From assembly GCA_937891125.1 (NCBI GenBank), contig CALAEZ010000107.1:1-15538 (forward strand): DNA of 15,538 nucleotides, read 5' to 3'. The stretch comes from an uncultured Treponema sp. (GTDB lineage Bacteria; Spirochaetota; Spirochaetia; Treponematales; Treponemataceae). Below are positions 1 through 7,329 of this stretch, one piece after another (positions within the stretch are counted from its first letter, which is position 1; each line of letters starts with the position of its first letter). The notes beneath the pieces were generated by a model, which was given only the letters and a program-made list of their open reading frames with translations, was not told the DNA's origin and did not search any database. Position numbers and translations under genes: made by a program.

Positions 1-2
1 AT

Positions 3-425
3 TCGTATATAAATCCGCGCGTGCTTATGCCTCGGTTTGGTGAGGAGCTGGAGCTAACGCTACGCAATATTACTGCGGTAAATAAAAAAGGAACCGAAAT
101 TGCACTTGGTGTACAGCGCACGGTGCCGGTTGGCGTGTATTCTTTTTATAAGCAGCGGCAGGAAAAAGCCGTGCCGTACCGCACGACCGTGTATGTAAAC
201 GGAGTCGCCATGCAGATTATTTCGTATGACCGCTTAGTGCAGGTGGGAAGCAAGCTCTGCACGACCGGACCAAAGAACTACGCGGTTGATATGCTGTACC
301 CTGATGATAAGTGGGAGCTGCTCGGCGAGATTACGCTCCCGAAAGGCAGAAACACGGTTAGCTTTGTGGCGACCGATATTCTCGGAAACGAAACGGCGCT
401 TACCTACAACATGGAAGCGTACTAA
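3..425 (+). CDS. 3' end of an unrecognised beta-rich protein (partial)
   Basis: The reading frame is open to the left edge of the window and ends at TAA 423-425, so only the C-terminal 140 or so residues are visible and the true start lies outside. A GTG at 21 and an ATG at 27 are internal codons and need not be starts. The sequence alternates short hydrophobic strands with turns and ends in a strand-turn-strand pattern (KGRNTVSFVATDILGNETALTYN). Such an ending is typical of Ig-like or fibronectin-like beta-sandwich domains at the end of exported bacterial proteins. I do not recognise the family and assign no function. The GH43 lipoprotein gene begins 16 bp downstream on the same strand, so the two are probably one operon and this protein may also act in the cell envelope. 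The existence of the CDS is fairly secure; its function is unknown. Confidence 0.7.
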   Translation, partial: SYINPRVLMPRFGEELELTLRNITAVNKKGTEIALGVQRTVPVGVYSFYKQRQEKAVPYRTTVYVNGVAMQIISYDRLVQVGSKLCTTGPKNYAVDMLYPDDKWELLGEITLPKGRNTVSFVATDILGNETALTYNMEAY

Positions 426-441
426 TGCGGAGAACAGTGCT

Positions 442-1494
442 ATGAAGCAGATGACAGCGCGTCTAGTGACGCAGGGACTGCTTGCGCTTGCAGTGTTGGC
501 GAGCGTAGGCTGTGCATCAAAAAAAGGAGTGACTACTATGGCAGCAACAGAAAACGAAAAAGCAAAAACAGTGGAGGCTACAGCAGAAGAAAGCGCCTAT
601 CTTCTTGCGCATTTTATTGGTGAAAGCGACATTGGTGAGCAGCTTTATTTTGCGCTTAGCACGGACGGCTTACACTGGCATGACACCAACGGCGGAAAGC
701 CGGTGCTTGTTTCAACTATTGGCACAAAGGGCGTGCGCGACCCCTTTATCACTAAATCGCGTATTGACGGAAAATACTATATTATCGCCACAGACCTGCG
801 TATTGCTAACGGCTATGGCTGGGGTGCCGCCGTCCGCGAGGGAAGCCACAGTATGGTCATCTGGTCATCAGAGGATTTAGTGCATTGGTCAGAGCCGTGG
901 ATGTATGAGGTGCCGCTGGAGCATATTGGCTGTGTGTGGGCGCCGGAAGCTATTTACGATGAAGCGCGCGAGTGTTACTTGGTGTTCTGGGCGTCATTTA
1001 CAAAGCAGGGCAATGACGGTAAGCACATTATTTACGCAAGCCAGACAAAGGATTTCCGCACGTTTACGGCTCCCGTAAACTACATTGAGCGCGACGACCA
1101 CGTTATTGACACAACGATTGTGCAGGTTGGCGGCGTCTATTATCGCTTTTCAAAGGATGAAAGTGCAAACAAAAGCATTATCATGGATGCAGGAACCGAT
1201 TTACTCGGAACGTTTACCCGCGTGCAAAGCCCGAGCCTTGACGCCGTGCGTGGCGTAGAAGGTCCTGCTTCGTATATATTGCCGGATGGCAGATTCTGCC
1301 TGCTTGTTGATCAGTTTGCAACAGGAAAAGGCTATCTGCCGCTTTTGACTAGTGATGTTGCCTCTGCAGAATTTACGCCGGCGGCGCCAGAAAGGTATAA
1401 TCTGGGAACTGCAAAAAAACGGCATGGCTCGGTGCTAAAAATCTCAAAAGAAGCGTATGAGCGCATGATCGCCGCCTTTGGCGTGGAGCAGTAA
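442..1494 (+). CDS. Glycoside hydrolase family 43-like lipoprotein
   Basis: A 350-residue protein. The ATG at 442 was chosen because GGAG at 429-432 precedes it at a normal distance and because it begins a lipoprotein signal; an upstream in-frame ATG at 286 lies inside the preceding gene. Residues 1-23 form the signal and Cys24 ends the lipobox SVGC, so the enzyme should be membrane anchored. From residue about 52 it follows the five-bladed propeller family GH43. Visible motifs are LYFALSTDGLHW (68-79), GVRDPFI with the likely catalytic base Asp100, CVWAPEA (164-170), VIDTTI with the likely pKa-tuning Asp223, GVEGPAS with the likely general acid Glu273, and RHGS (His328). Assigning roles to these residues is by analogy with known GH43 enzymes. 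Members cleave arabinose- or xylose-containing polysaccharides; the actual substrate cannot be read from the sequence. A later in-frame ATG at 538 would lack the signal. Confidence 0.86.
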   Translation: MKQMTARLVTQGLLALAVLASVGCASKKGVTTMAATENEKAKTVEATAEESAYLLAHFIGESDIGEQLYFALSTDGLHWHDTNGGKPVLVSTIGTKGVRDPFITKSRIDGKYYIIATDLRIANGYGWGAAVREGSHSMVIWSSEDLVHWSEPWMYEVPLEHIGCVWAPEAIYDEARECYLVFWASFTKQGNDGKHIIYASQTKDFRTFTAPVNYIERDDHVIDTTIVQVGGVYYRFSKDESANKSIIMDAGTDLLGTFTRVQSPSLDAVRGVEGPASYILPDGRFCLLVDQFATGKGYLPLLTSDVASAEFTPAAPERYNLGTAKKRHGSVLKISKEAYERMIAAFGVEQ

Positions 1495-1569
1495 CAGCTC
1501 GTTGCACGACATGGAATGAGCGCGCAGGGAGCGTTGCCCAGTGCGGAACTACAGCGCAGGTGCTGCCGC

Positions 1570-1794
1570 TTATGCGTGCGCAGTACGTTCTGCCGCCAGC
1601 TCTTGCACTTCGGTTACAGTAAGCCCCTGCGCCTTTGCAATCTGCTCCTCGGTCAGTATGCGTAGCGAAAGCAGGTTTCGTGCCGCCTCAAGCTTTGCAG
1701 CGCGGGAGCCTTCGGCAAGCCCAATGGCAATGCCCTCGTCCTTGCCGTCTCTATATGCGTATGCCTGCTGTCGTTCCCATGTCATATACTGCAC
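1570..1794 (-). pseudogene. C-terminal remnant of an Rpn/PD-(D/E)XK-type transposase (copy 1)
   Basis: Only about 70 residues are left, ending at TAA (1572-1570). The core carries DGKDEG, EGSR, LEAARNLLSLR and LTEEQIA, which is the typical C-terminal tail of the Rpn family of recombination-promoting nuclease/putative transposases. The same words occur in the second remnant near 7.8 kb. The in-frame sequence upstream stops at about 1849 and does not resemble the family, so the nuclease core and middle region are missing. At the DNA level this copy shares exact stretches with copy 2, for example 17 bp at 1702-1718 against 7849-7865 and 15 bp at 1679-1693 against 7826-7840. There is no good ribosome binding site, so it is read as a decayed fragment and not a working gene. 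Confidence 0.75.
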
Positions 1795-2096
1795 CCTCCA
1801 TTGCGTGTTCTGTTTTGCTTTTCTGGCAGCGTGTGCATTTTGTTAGCCGTGGTGACTTGGTGGTTTCGATATGCACTTCGTGCGACTCAACCACCGAGCC
1901 TGCGGTAATTCTTACTTTTTGGTCATCCCCGACCGCGCTTCGAGCCCGCCCCGTGGTCACATTTTTTTTACACAATTTTCAGAGTGTATGTATTTTCCCG
2001 ACAGAGAATTGCAGTATTCTTACAGTCATTTTATATACAGTAAAAAAATTAAAAAAAAGTTACTTTTTTGTTTGACAAATTGAAATTTGTTGCCGC
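1795..2096. other. Gene-free stretch between the transposase remnant and the recombinase
   Basis: No gene is supported here. The 1800-1960 part keeps the base composition of a coding remnant but has no recognisable frame. From about 1960 it turns AT-rich. It holds a weak A6/T6 hairpin (2053-2069) which, read on the minus strand, is followed by T-rich sequence and could be a poor terminator for the recombinase. The inverted-repeat copy A lies at its end. Confidence 0.5.
2074..2093 (+). repeat. Inverted repeat A, next to the recombinase 3' end
   Basis: The sequence GACAAATTGAAATTTGTTGC is repeated perfectly, in the opposite orientation, at 3227-3246. It starts 4 bp beyond the recombinase stop codon. 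It contains its own near-palindromic core, CAAATT-GA-AATTTG, as expected of a site bound by two recombinase subunits. The two bases outside it (TT) make a TTGACA hexamer at 2072-2077 across the repeat edge. Confidence 0.85.
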
Positions 2097-3089
2097 CTAT
2101 CCGATATACTTTCGATGGGATATTTTCACATTTTGCTGGTCGACCATGGCGTACTCAAGGGTGGTATCAATTTTTTGATGTCCTAGTAACTTTTGAACCT
2201 GTTCAATCGGCATTCCCTTATCAATTGCTTGTGTCGCAAGAGTCCGACGAAATTTATGTGGATGAACATTGTTAATATTTAGCTTTCTTCCTAAATTTCT
2301 TAGGGTGACTTCAACTCCGCTTATTTCCAATCGCTTGAAGGGTTTATTCCTACTGACAAATAGCGCATTATTATCATCTGTTCGTGAATTGAGATAATTT
2401 TGCAGGTGAATTTTTGTTTTTGCATCAAAATAAACAGGGCGCTCCTTTGCTCCTTTTCCAAAAACAATACATTCTCTGTTTTGAAAATCAACATCAGCCT
2501 TATTTAGTGAAACAAGCTCACCAACACGCATTCCTGTAGAAGCAAGCATGTCAATTATGGCCAGGTCTCGTATGCATTTACAATTATCGCGAATTTTTAC
2601 GAGAGCCTCATCAGAATACGTTTCCTTAACTAATTTTTCCGTTTTGATTTTTCGGATTCGGCGCATGGGGCTTTTTAGTATGTAATCCTCATTTTCGAGC
2701 CAAGAAAAAAATGTTGAAAGAATGCGCCGAATATTATCAAGCGTCATTCGACTTGCATTGTTTTGGTTTGAATATGAAGAAAGGTAAGTCCGCAAGTCTT
2801 CTGTGACAATTTGGGTCACAGGCTTTTTCAGTACTTTCAAAGCAGTTGTAAGCGTCCGCCGGTAGTATTGCAATGAGCGCTCTGTACAGCCTTCAACATT
2901 TTTTGCTGCAATAAAGTGAGATAAAATCATTTCATTGTCTTCGTTTGGCTTAAAGGTAGTCGTTCTATCCGCAGAAACCGAAATCATACTTAGGCTAGCA
3001 ACAAGTACTTCATGTAGCTTTTGATACTGTTCATTATTCAATAAGGGGTACATCTGTTGTTCGATAATTTTGATAAGTGTTTCTTTCAT
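2097..3089 (-). CDS. Tyrosine recombinase/integrase (Xer-like, possible DNA invertase)
   Basis: A complete 330-residue tyrosine recombinase. The start at 3089 is preceded by AGGAG about nine bases upstream. Residues 1-45 form a short helical lead, 50-140 look like the SAM-like core-binding domain (LQYYRRTLTTALKVL, LDNIRRILSTFFSWLE), and 155-330 are the catalytic domain. All catalytic residues are present: Arg188 (STGMRVGEL), Lys212 (GKGAKERPV), His278-x-x-Arg281 (HPHKFRR), His304 (LLGHQ) and nucleophile Tyr313 (TTLEYAMV). The extra segment that marks integron integrases is absent. From memory, the N-terminus (LLNNEQYQKLHEVL) and size recall the recombinases that sit beside invertible hsdS genes; that is an impression, not a database result. 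The gene lies between perfect 20-bp inverted repeats and diverges from a large surface lipoprotein. It could be an invertase, or the integrase of a decayed element. Confidence 0.93.
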   Translation of the reverse strand: MKETLIKIIEQQMYPLLNNEQYQKLHEVLVASLSMISVSADRTTTFKPNEDNEMILSHFIAAKNVEGCTERSLQYYRRTLTTALKVLKKPVTQIVTEDLRTYLSSYSNQNNASRMTLDNIRRILSTFFSWLENEDYILKSPMRRIRKIKTEKLVKETYSDEALVKIRDNCKCIRDLAIIDMLASTGMRVGELVSLNKADVDFQNRECIVFGKGAKERPVYFDAKTKIHLQNYLNSRTDDNNALFVSRNKPFKRLEISGVEVTLRNLGRKLNINNVHPHKFRRTLATQAIDKGMPIEQVQKLLGHQKIDTTLEYAMVDQQNVKISHRKYIG

Positions 3090-3226
3090 TTTTTTTTCTC
3101 CTACGTGGCGATTTTTACAGAATTTGTATTGGCAGTGTACTGTTGACCGTTTCTCAGGTAAAAATGGTGTACTACCTGCTAGTGTATCTTACTAAACGGC
3201 TTTTTTTGTTTATTTCTTTATACGAT

Positions 3227-3246
3227 GCAACAAATTTCAATTTGTC
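3227..3246 (-). repeat. Inverted repeat B, upstream of the recombinase
   Basis: This is the perfect 20-bp reverse complement of repeat A (2074-2093); the two bracket the recombinase gene. Including the two bases outside it, B also matches repeat C (3400-3416) over 17 bp in inverted orientation. On the minus strand it is followed by CGTATAAAG, a possible -10 for the recombinase, with a repeat-derived GACA or TTGAAA upstream. Confidence 0.85.
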
Positions 3247-3322
3247 GGTCTATGCGTCTTTTGGGGCAGATTTCATCTTTTTTTTACGTATATTTTTCGG
3301 TTCCGCTGCTGCTTAAACTCTT

Positions 3323-3368
3323 TTTTATGAGTAAAAATCGTTTGAAACTTGATTTTTAGCTCATAAAA
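3323..3368. other. Long bulged hairpin between repeats B and C
   Basis: The arms 3323-3339 and 3351-3368 pair over 17 bp, with one unpaired G at 3359 and an 11-base loop. The inner arm is TAAAAATC/GATTTTTA and the outer arm TTATGAG/CTCATAA. It lies directly before a terminator-like hairpin. It could be a transcript structure, a protein-binding site, or a single-strand recombination site; nothing in the sequence decides between these. Confidence 0.6.
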
Positions 3369-3390
3369 CACGCTTTATTCGTGTTTTTTT
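3365..3390 (+). terminator. Rho-independent terminator-like hairpin upstream of the surface lipoprotein
   Basis: The stem AACACG/CGTGTT, extendable by A-T pairs, has a 7-base loop CTTTATT. It runs into a T tract ending at 3390 on the + strand. In the present orientation it would stop transcription entering the lipoprotein gene from the left. It lies inside the B-C segment, so inversion of that segment would turn it around. Confidence 0.6.
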
Positions 3391-3399
3391 GCCTTCTAG

Positions 3400-3416
3400 C
3401 CGACAAATTGAAATTT
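3400..3416 (+). repeat. Repeat C, third copy of the recombinase-associated repeat core
   Basis: CCGACAAATTGAAATTT matches repeat B plus its outer flank over 17 bp in inverted orientation, and matches repeat A over GACAAATTGAAATTT in direct orientation. It diverges from both after that. It lies 156 bp before the ribosome-binding-site-supported start of the surface lipoprotein. Confidence 0.75.
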
Positions 3417-3571
3417 TAGGTTGACAATAACTCTACGGTAAGGATGTGAACGTTAACACGCTGAAACTGGCGCGGCTGTATTTTGCTTTTACGTGGGTTA
3501 TAAAGCTGCTGCTGGCTTGGTGTGTGGAGCGCACAAAAATGGTAAGGCATCTAAAAAATAGGAGGCACAAG

Positions 3572-6500
3572 ATGGAAAAGAGAACGAAAGGCTGTAAGCT
3601 CTTGTTAGCAGCAGCGGTATTGTTCGCTTTGGGAGGGAGCTTCAACTTTATTGGTTGTAGCTCAGATTCAGACAGTGGAAGCCCAACTTCACAAAACAGC
3701 GAAGTTGAGACAACAATCGGCGCTATTACAATTAGCGCTAGCGCCGCTACGGCAAACGAAGACGGCACGTATTCTGTGGTGCTTACGGCAACGCCGAATG
3801 CAGACGACACCGACGCAACCGACATTACCTATGTGTGGTCATTGGGAGATGACGCAAGCAATGTAACGCTTGGCTCAAGCTCTTCAAGCACGGTAACGGC
3901 AACAATTTCAGCAAAGCCGGCTTCAGCAACCGTAAAGGTTACTGCAAGTGCAACGGGAGCTACGAGTGTAAGCGCAACCTACGCTCTTTCTGTAGGCTAT
4001 GATTACACCATTGGCGCGCTGACGATTACTGCAAGCGACAATGATGACGGCTCAAAGGCAATTTCTGTCAGTGCAGACAGCACCGCGACAACCGCAAGCG
4101 ATGTAACAATTGCAATCACGCTTGCAGAAACAGTAGACGGACTTACCCTTACCGATAACGGTGACGGAACGGCTACCATTACAAATGCGAACGATACTGA
4201 CACAACGGCAACGGTCGTCGCAACGGCAACGGCAACAGGCGCTGCAAGTGTAACTGCTCAGGCAGAAGTAACGGTTGCAAAAGCTGGCACGACTTACCTG
4301 TATTCTATCGGTAAACTGACTGCAACCGTAGGCAACGTAAGCGGAAATACCCGAGTCGTAACCGTAACGGCGGCAGAAACTGACAACGCACCAGAGACCA
4401 TTACCTATGCGTACAGCGTCGATGATGAAGAATTTGCCGTAAGCGAGAGCAGCAATACAACGGGTAGCGTAACACTTACCAACAACAGTACAACGACCAA
4501 GGCGGTTACCTTAACGGTTACTGCAACAGCAGATGAATCTACCTCTAACTCTACAACAGCAAACGTAACCGTTCCTGCAAATGAAACGCTTACTATTAGC
4601 GGCGTAACGTTAAGCGCAACAAGCGGAAGTGCAGAGCAGGGCGAAAGCGTAACGGTAACCGTAAGCGGTGGCACCGTAACTTCAAGCGATACTGCGCGTG
4701 ACGCAGAGCTTTCTGGCGAACTTCCAGAGGTTACCTATGCATGGTCAACCGACTACAGCGGAATCAGCTTTGACGACAGCACTGCAAGTGAAGTGACGAT
4801 TACTGCAGAAAGCACGGCTTCTACCGGCACTGCTACCATTACCGTAACGGCAAGCGCAGACGGCGCAGAAAGCGTAACGGCAACGTATACGCTGACGGTA
4901 ACAAAAGCATACAACTACACCATTTACTCACAGAATTTTGAAGACGGCACATCAGACTGGACACTTGTGAACTCTGATTACAGTGATTATGCAAAAGTAA
5001 AAGCAGACGATGCAACTTCAAATGCTAACACATCTTCTTACATTTACGCACTCGGTGGTCGCTCTGGTGATACGGGCACGCAGGTTGCAGTGCACAGCAT
5101 TGGCGGAACTTCTGTTTCGTTTGATGTGAAGTTTGACGGTACTGTTGCTGGTAAATCTCACTCAATTGCATTACTTGGTGCTAAAAATACTTATAACTGG
5201 CTCCAGAGTGACAGTGAGATTCTTTCTATTGCTTGTGGCTCTTCAGCAACTAATGGGTATGTTGAGGTATTTACAATCAATGGAACTGACTATCTTACTG
5301 CGTGTGCGGTAAGTTCTGACGGCTCTGAGGTAACTACAGGTAACGGTTCAACGTTACAGCGTGGTTCAACCGGCTGGCTCCATGTAAAGGCAAATCTTGA
5401 CTTTGACACCCATACGATGGATTTAACCGTTACAAAGGTTGCAACAGGCGCTGTGGTATGCAGTGTAACAGACCTTGCCTTTATGGACGGAGATGCGGCT
5501 TCTAATCTTGAATACATCTATGCGGCAGGCGCTAAAACATACGGCGGTGTCTTCATGGATAACTTTGTCGTAAAATCAGACACCGACCCGGCTGTTATTA
5601 CCGCAGAAGACCTTGCTGTAACTCTTGGCACAGCTGTTGCCGCAGCAGAGGACAGCACAACAAGTATTACTGCAGCTGGTGGTACCATTGACCTTACTGC
5701 AAGCGCAACAGCTGCCACCGTGTGTGAAAGCACAGTGAAAACGGTAAGCTATGCATGGGCAATTACCAGCGGTTCAGACTATGCTTCTCTTTCTGCTACA
5801 AGCGGCGAAAGCGTAACTCTTACTGCAAATACAAACGAAACGCTTACTACGCACAAAGTTGTTGTGACCATGACTGCAAGCGCAGAAAACGCAGCGGATG
5901 TAACAAAGACCTACACGCTCACCGTAGCTGCGGACAGCACATTGCTTTCAGCAGTAAGCATTTCGGGTGATGACAGCGTTTCAATGGGTAGCTCAATCGA
6001 CCTTACGGTAAGCGGCGGCGAAAGCACTTCTAGCGGAAGCGAAACGGTCACCTACACCTGGGCAACGACAAGCGAGGCTGTAACGCTTACACCCAGCGAG
6101 GACGGAAAGACTTGTACCGTAGCCGGTGTATCAATTGCTGACTCTGTGGAAGTGAACTTAAAAGCTGTTGCAGGAAACGTTACAAAGACTGCAGAGGCAA
6201 AGACCATTTCTGTAACGGCAAGTAACGCAGAGCTTTCTGCGCTGACTCTGTCTGCAGAGACGCTTTCTGTTGCAAATATCAAAACTGGCACGCTCACTGT
6301 GACTCCGAACGATGGTCTTATCCCGGAATACACTGTTGAAAGCTCTGATACAGATACATTGACTGTTTCTGGTGAGCGTCAGGATGATGGTACATACCTT
6401 GTGACTATTACGCCTGTCAAGAACGGAAATGCAACGGTAACGGTAACAGCAACGAAGGATGCAAAAACTGCAACTGCTACTTGTGCAGTGACGATAACTG

Positions 6501-7171
6501 ACCCGACGAAAGTTAGACTCTACAGCCAGGATTTTGACAGCGTAACTGATATTACAAGCGTTATTACAACTGCGACTGCAACGTACAACCCCACAACAGC
6601 TCTTGCGCTGTATGAAGAAAAAGGTACAGATTACTATGGGTCGGTGAGCTTTAATAGCTCAAATTCTCGTGGTCAAACTGCAACATTAGCGACGGGGCTT
6701 ACTGTTTCATCAGACTATTACATCGAGTTTGATTTGCGCCTTGGTGGCCCCAATGCCTATAAGTGTTCCGCTGCGCAGACTGCACAGTTTGTACTTGGTA
6801 GCAGTGCTATAGCGACGAGCAAAAATTCTGCTTATTCAGGTGAGTACCTGCTTGCGCTCTATAACACGGCGGCAGCGCAAGCGGCAGTGCAGAATAGCAC
6901 GTGGTATTTAAGTCTTGATGATACCGGTTCTACTGTGACGTTAGATAAAACTGTTTGGTACCATTTCCTTGTTGCTGTGGACAGTGATAGCAAGGTAACC
7001 GTAACTATTACCCATACATCTGATAGTTCCACTGTGTACGATTTAGGCACATCAACCGCAGGTGCTGATGTTGGTGCAACGGCTTCGACATTTACTAACA
7101 TCAATATGCTGCTTGGTCGTGCAACAGGCTGGTACTATCTTGATAACCTTGAAGTCTACAACTACGAGTAA
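3572..7171 (+). CDS. Large surface lipoprotein with seven Ig-like domains and two lectin-like modules
   Basis: A 1199-residue protein. The ATG at 3572 follows AGGAGG at an ideal distance and starts a lipoprotein signal (residues 1-28; Cys29 in FIGC followed by SSDSDS). It is Thr/Ser/Ala-rich throughout. I see Ig-like or BIG-type beta domains at about 49-142, 144-236, 240-335, 338-444, 674-786, 789-882 and 884-977; several share a TYxW strand and an end like SVTATYTLTV. Two longer modules, about 449-669 and 980-1199, both open with YSQ(N/D)F and close with DN(F/L)xV. They resemble concanavalin-type carbohydrate-binding modules. No catalytic motif is visible. It probably sits on the cell surface and binds glycan or another cell. 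It follows a divergent recombinase and repeat C, and is closed by a strong terminator at 7277. The module names are structural inference; adhesin is an alternative reading. Confidence 0.85.
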   Translation: MEKRTKGCKLLLAAAVLFALGGSFNFIGCSSDSDSGSPTSQNSEVETTIGAITISASAATANEDGTYSVVLTATPNADDTDATDITYVWSLGDDASNVTLGSSSSSTVTATISAKPASATVKVTASATGATSVSATYALSVGYDYTIGALTITASDNDDGSKAISVSADSTATTASDVTIAITLAETVDGLTLTDNGDGTATITNANDTDTTATVVATATATGAASVTAQAEVTVAKAGTTYLYSIGKLTATVGNVSGNTRVVTVTAAETDNAPETITYAYSVDDEEFAVSESSNTTGSVTLTNNSTTTKAVTLTVTATADESTSNSTTANVTVPANETLTISGVTLSATSGSAEQGESVTVTVSGGTVTSSDTARDAELSGELPEVTYAWSTDYSGISFDDSTASEVTITAESTASTGTATITVTASADGAESVTATYTLTVTKAYNYTIYSQNFEDGTSDWTLVNSDYSDYAKVKADDATSNANTSSYIYALGGRSGDTGTQVAVHSIGGTSVSFDVKFDGTVAGKSHSIALLGAKNTYNWLQSDSEILSIACGSSATNGYVEVFTINGTDYLTACAVSSDGSEVTTGNGSTLQRGSTGWLHVKANLDFDTHTMDLTVTKVATGAVVCSVTDLAFMDGDAASNLEYIYAAGAKTYGGVFMDNFVVKSDTDPAVITAEDLAVTLGTAVAAAEDSTTSITAAGGTIDLTASATAATVCESTVKTVSYAWAITSGSDYASLSATSGESVTLTANTNETLTTHKVVVTMTASAENAADVTKTYTLTVAADSTLLSAVSISGDDSVSMGSSIDLTVSGGESTSSGSETVTYTWATTSEAVTLTPSEDGKTCTVAGVSIADSVEVNLKAVAGNVTKTAEAKTISVTASNAELSALTLSAETLSVANIKTGTLTVTPNDGLIPEYTVESSDTDTLTVSGERQDDGTYLVTITPVKNGNATVTVTATKDAKTATATCAVTITDPTKVRLYSQDFDSVTDITSVITTATATYNPTTALALYEEKGTDYYGSVSFNSSNSRGQTATLATGLTVSSDYYIEFDLRLGGPNAYKCSAAQTAQFVLGSSAIATSKNSAYSGEYLLALYNTAAAQAAVQNSTWYLSLDDTGSTVTLDKTVWYHFLVAVDSDSKVTVTITHTSDSSTVYDLGTSTAGADVGATASTFTNINMLLGRATGWYYLDNLEVYNYE

Positions 7172-7211
7172 CCAAGCATAAAGCGTGACCCCGTGTCATG
7201 CTATGTTATTG

Positions 7212-7238
7212 GGAGGAAGCGCTGACAGCGCTTCCTCC
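7212..7238. repeat. Perfect 13-bp-arm palindrome after the surface lipoprotein gene
   Basis: The arms GGAGGAAGCGCTG (7212-7224) and CAGCGCTTCCTCC (7226-7238) are exact reverse complements around a single base. The structure lies 40 bp after the stop codon and is not followed by a T tract. It is therefore not a classical terminator by itself, but may stabilise the mRNA 3' end or bind a protein. Confidence 0.8.
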
Positions 7239-7276
7239 GGTGCAGCAGCTCGCCTTCAGCGGGCTGCAAACGTAAG

Positions 7277-7312
7277 CAGCTACATGTCCCCAAAGGGCAT
7301 GTAGCTGTTTTT
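7277..7312 (+). terminator. Rho-independent terminator of the surface lipoprotein gene
   Basis: The stem CAGCTACATG/CATGTAGCTG is extended by CCC/GGG with one unpaired T. It has a short CAAA-type loop and is followed directly by TTTTT (7308-7312). It is strong and correctly oriented for the + strand gene ending at 7171. Confidence 0.88.
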
Positions 7313-7329
7313 GTATGCGTGTGCTTTGC

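Larger units (their letters stand above)
3090..3571. other. AT-rich divergent intergenic region between recombinase and surface lipoprotein
   Basis: There is no convincing gene in these 482 bp. It contains inverted-repeat copy B, a long bulged hairpin, a terminator-like hairpin and repeat copy C (listed separately). An open frame continues upstream of the lipoprotein start to a GTG at 3446. The added residues are not a signal peptide and lack a good ribosome binding site, so I treat 3446-3571 as leader. No canonical promoter pair facing the lipoprotein stands out. TTGACA is present at 3421-3426, but no matching -10 lies at a suitable distance. Confidence 0.5.

Noticed and set aside
1751..1975. 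Minus-strand open frame with a CTRC motif, faintly like the zinc-binding tail of isoleucyl-tRNA synthetase
   Set aside because: Only some 40 residues, no companion motifs, no ribosome binding site, and it overlaps the transposase remnant. Chance likeness is more likely.
3421..3449. TTGACA at 3421 as -35 of the lipoprotein promoter
   Set aside because: At 16-18 bp the downstream sequence has no -10-like hexamer.
2097..3571. Integron platform (recombinase with attI/attC-like hairpins)
   Set aside because: The recombinase lacks the extra segment typical of integron integrases. The hairpin at 3323-3368 has no RYYYAAC/GTTRRRY ends, and no array of cassettes follows.
3446..3571. N-terminal extension of the surface lipoprotein from a GTG at 3446
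   Set aside because: The extension would put 42 residues before a perfect lipoprotein signal, and AGGAGG points to the ATG at 3572.
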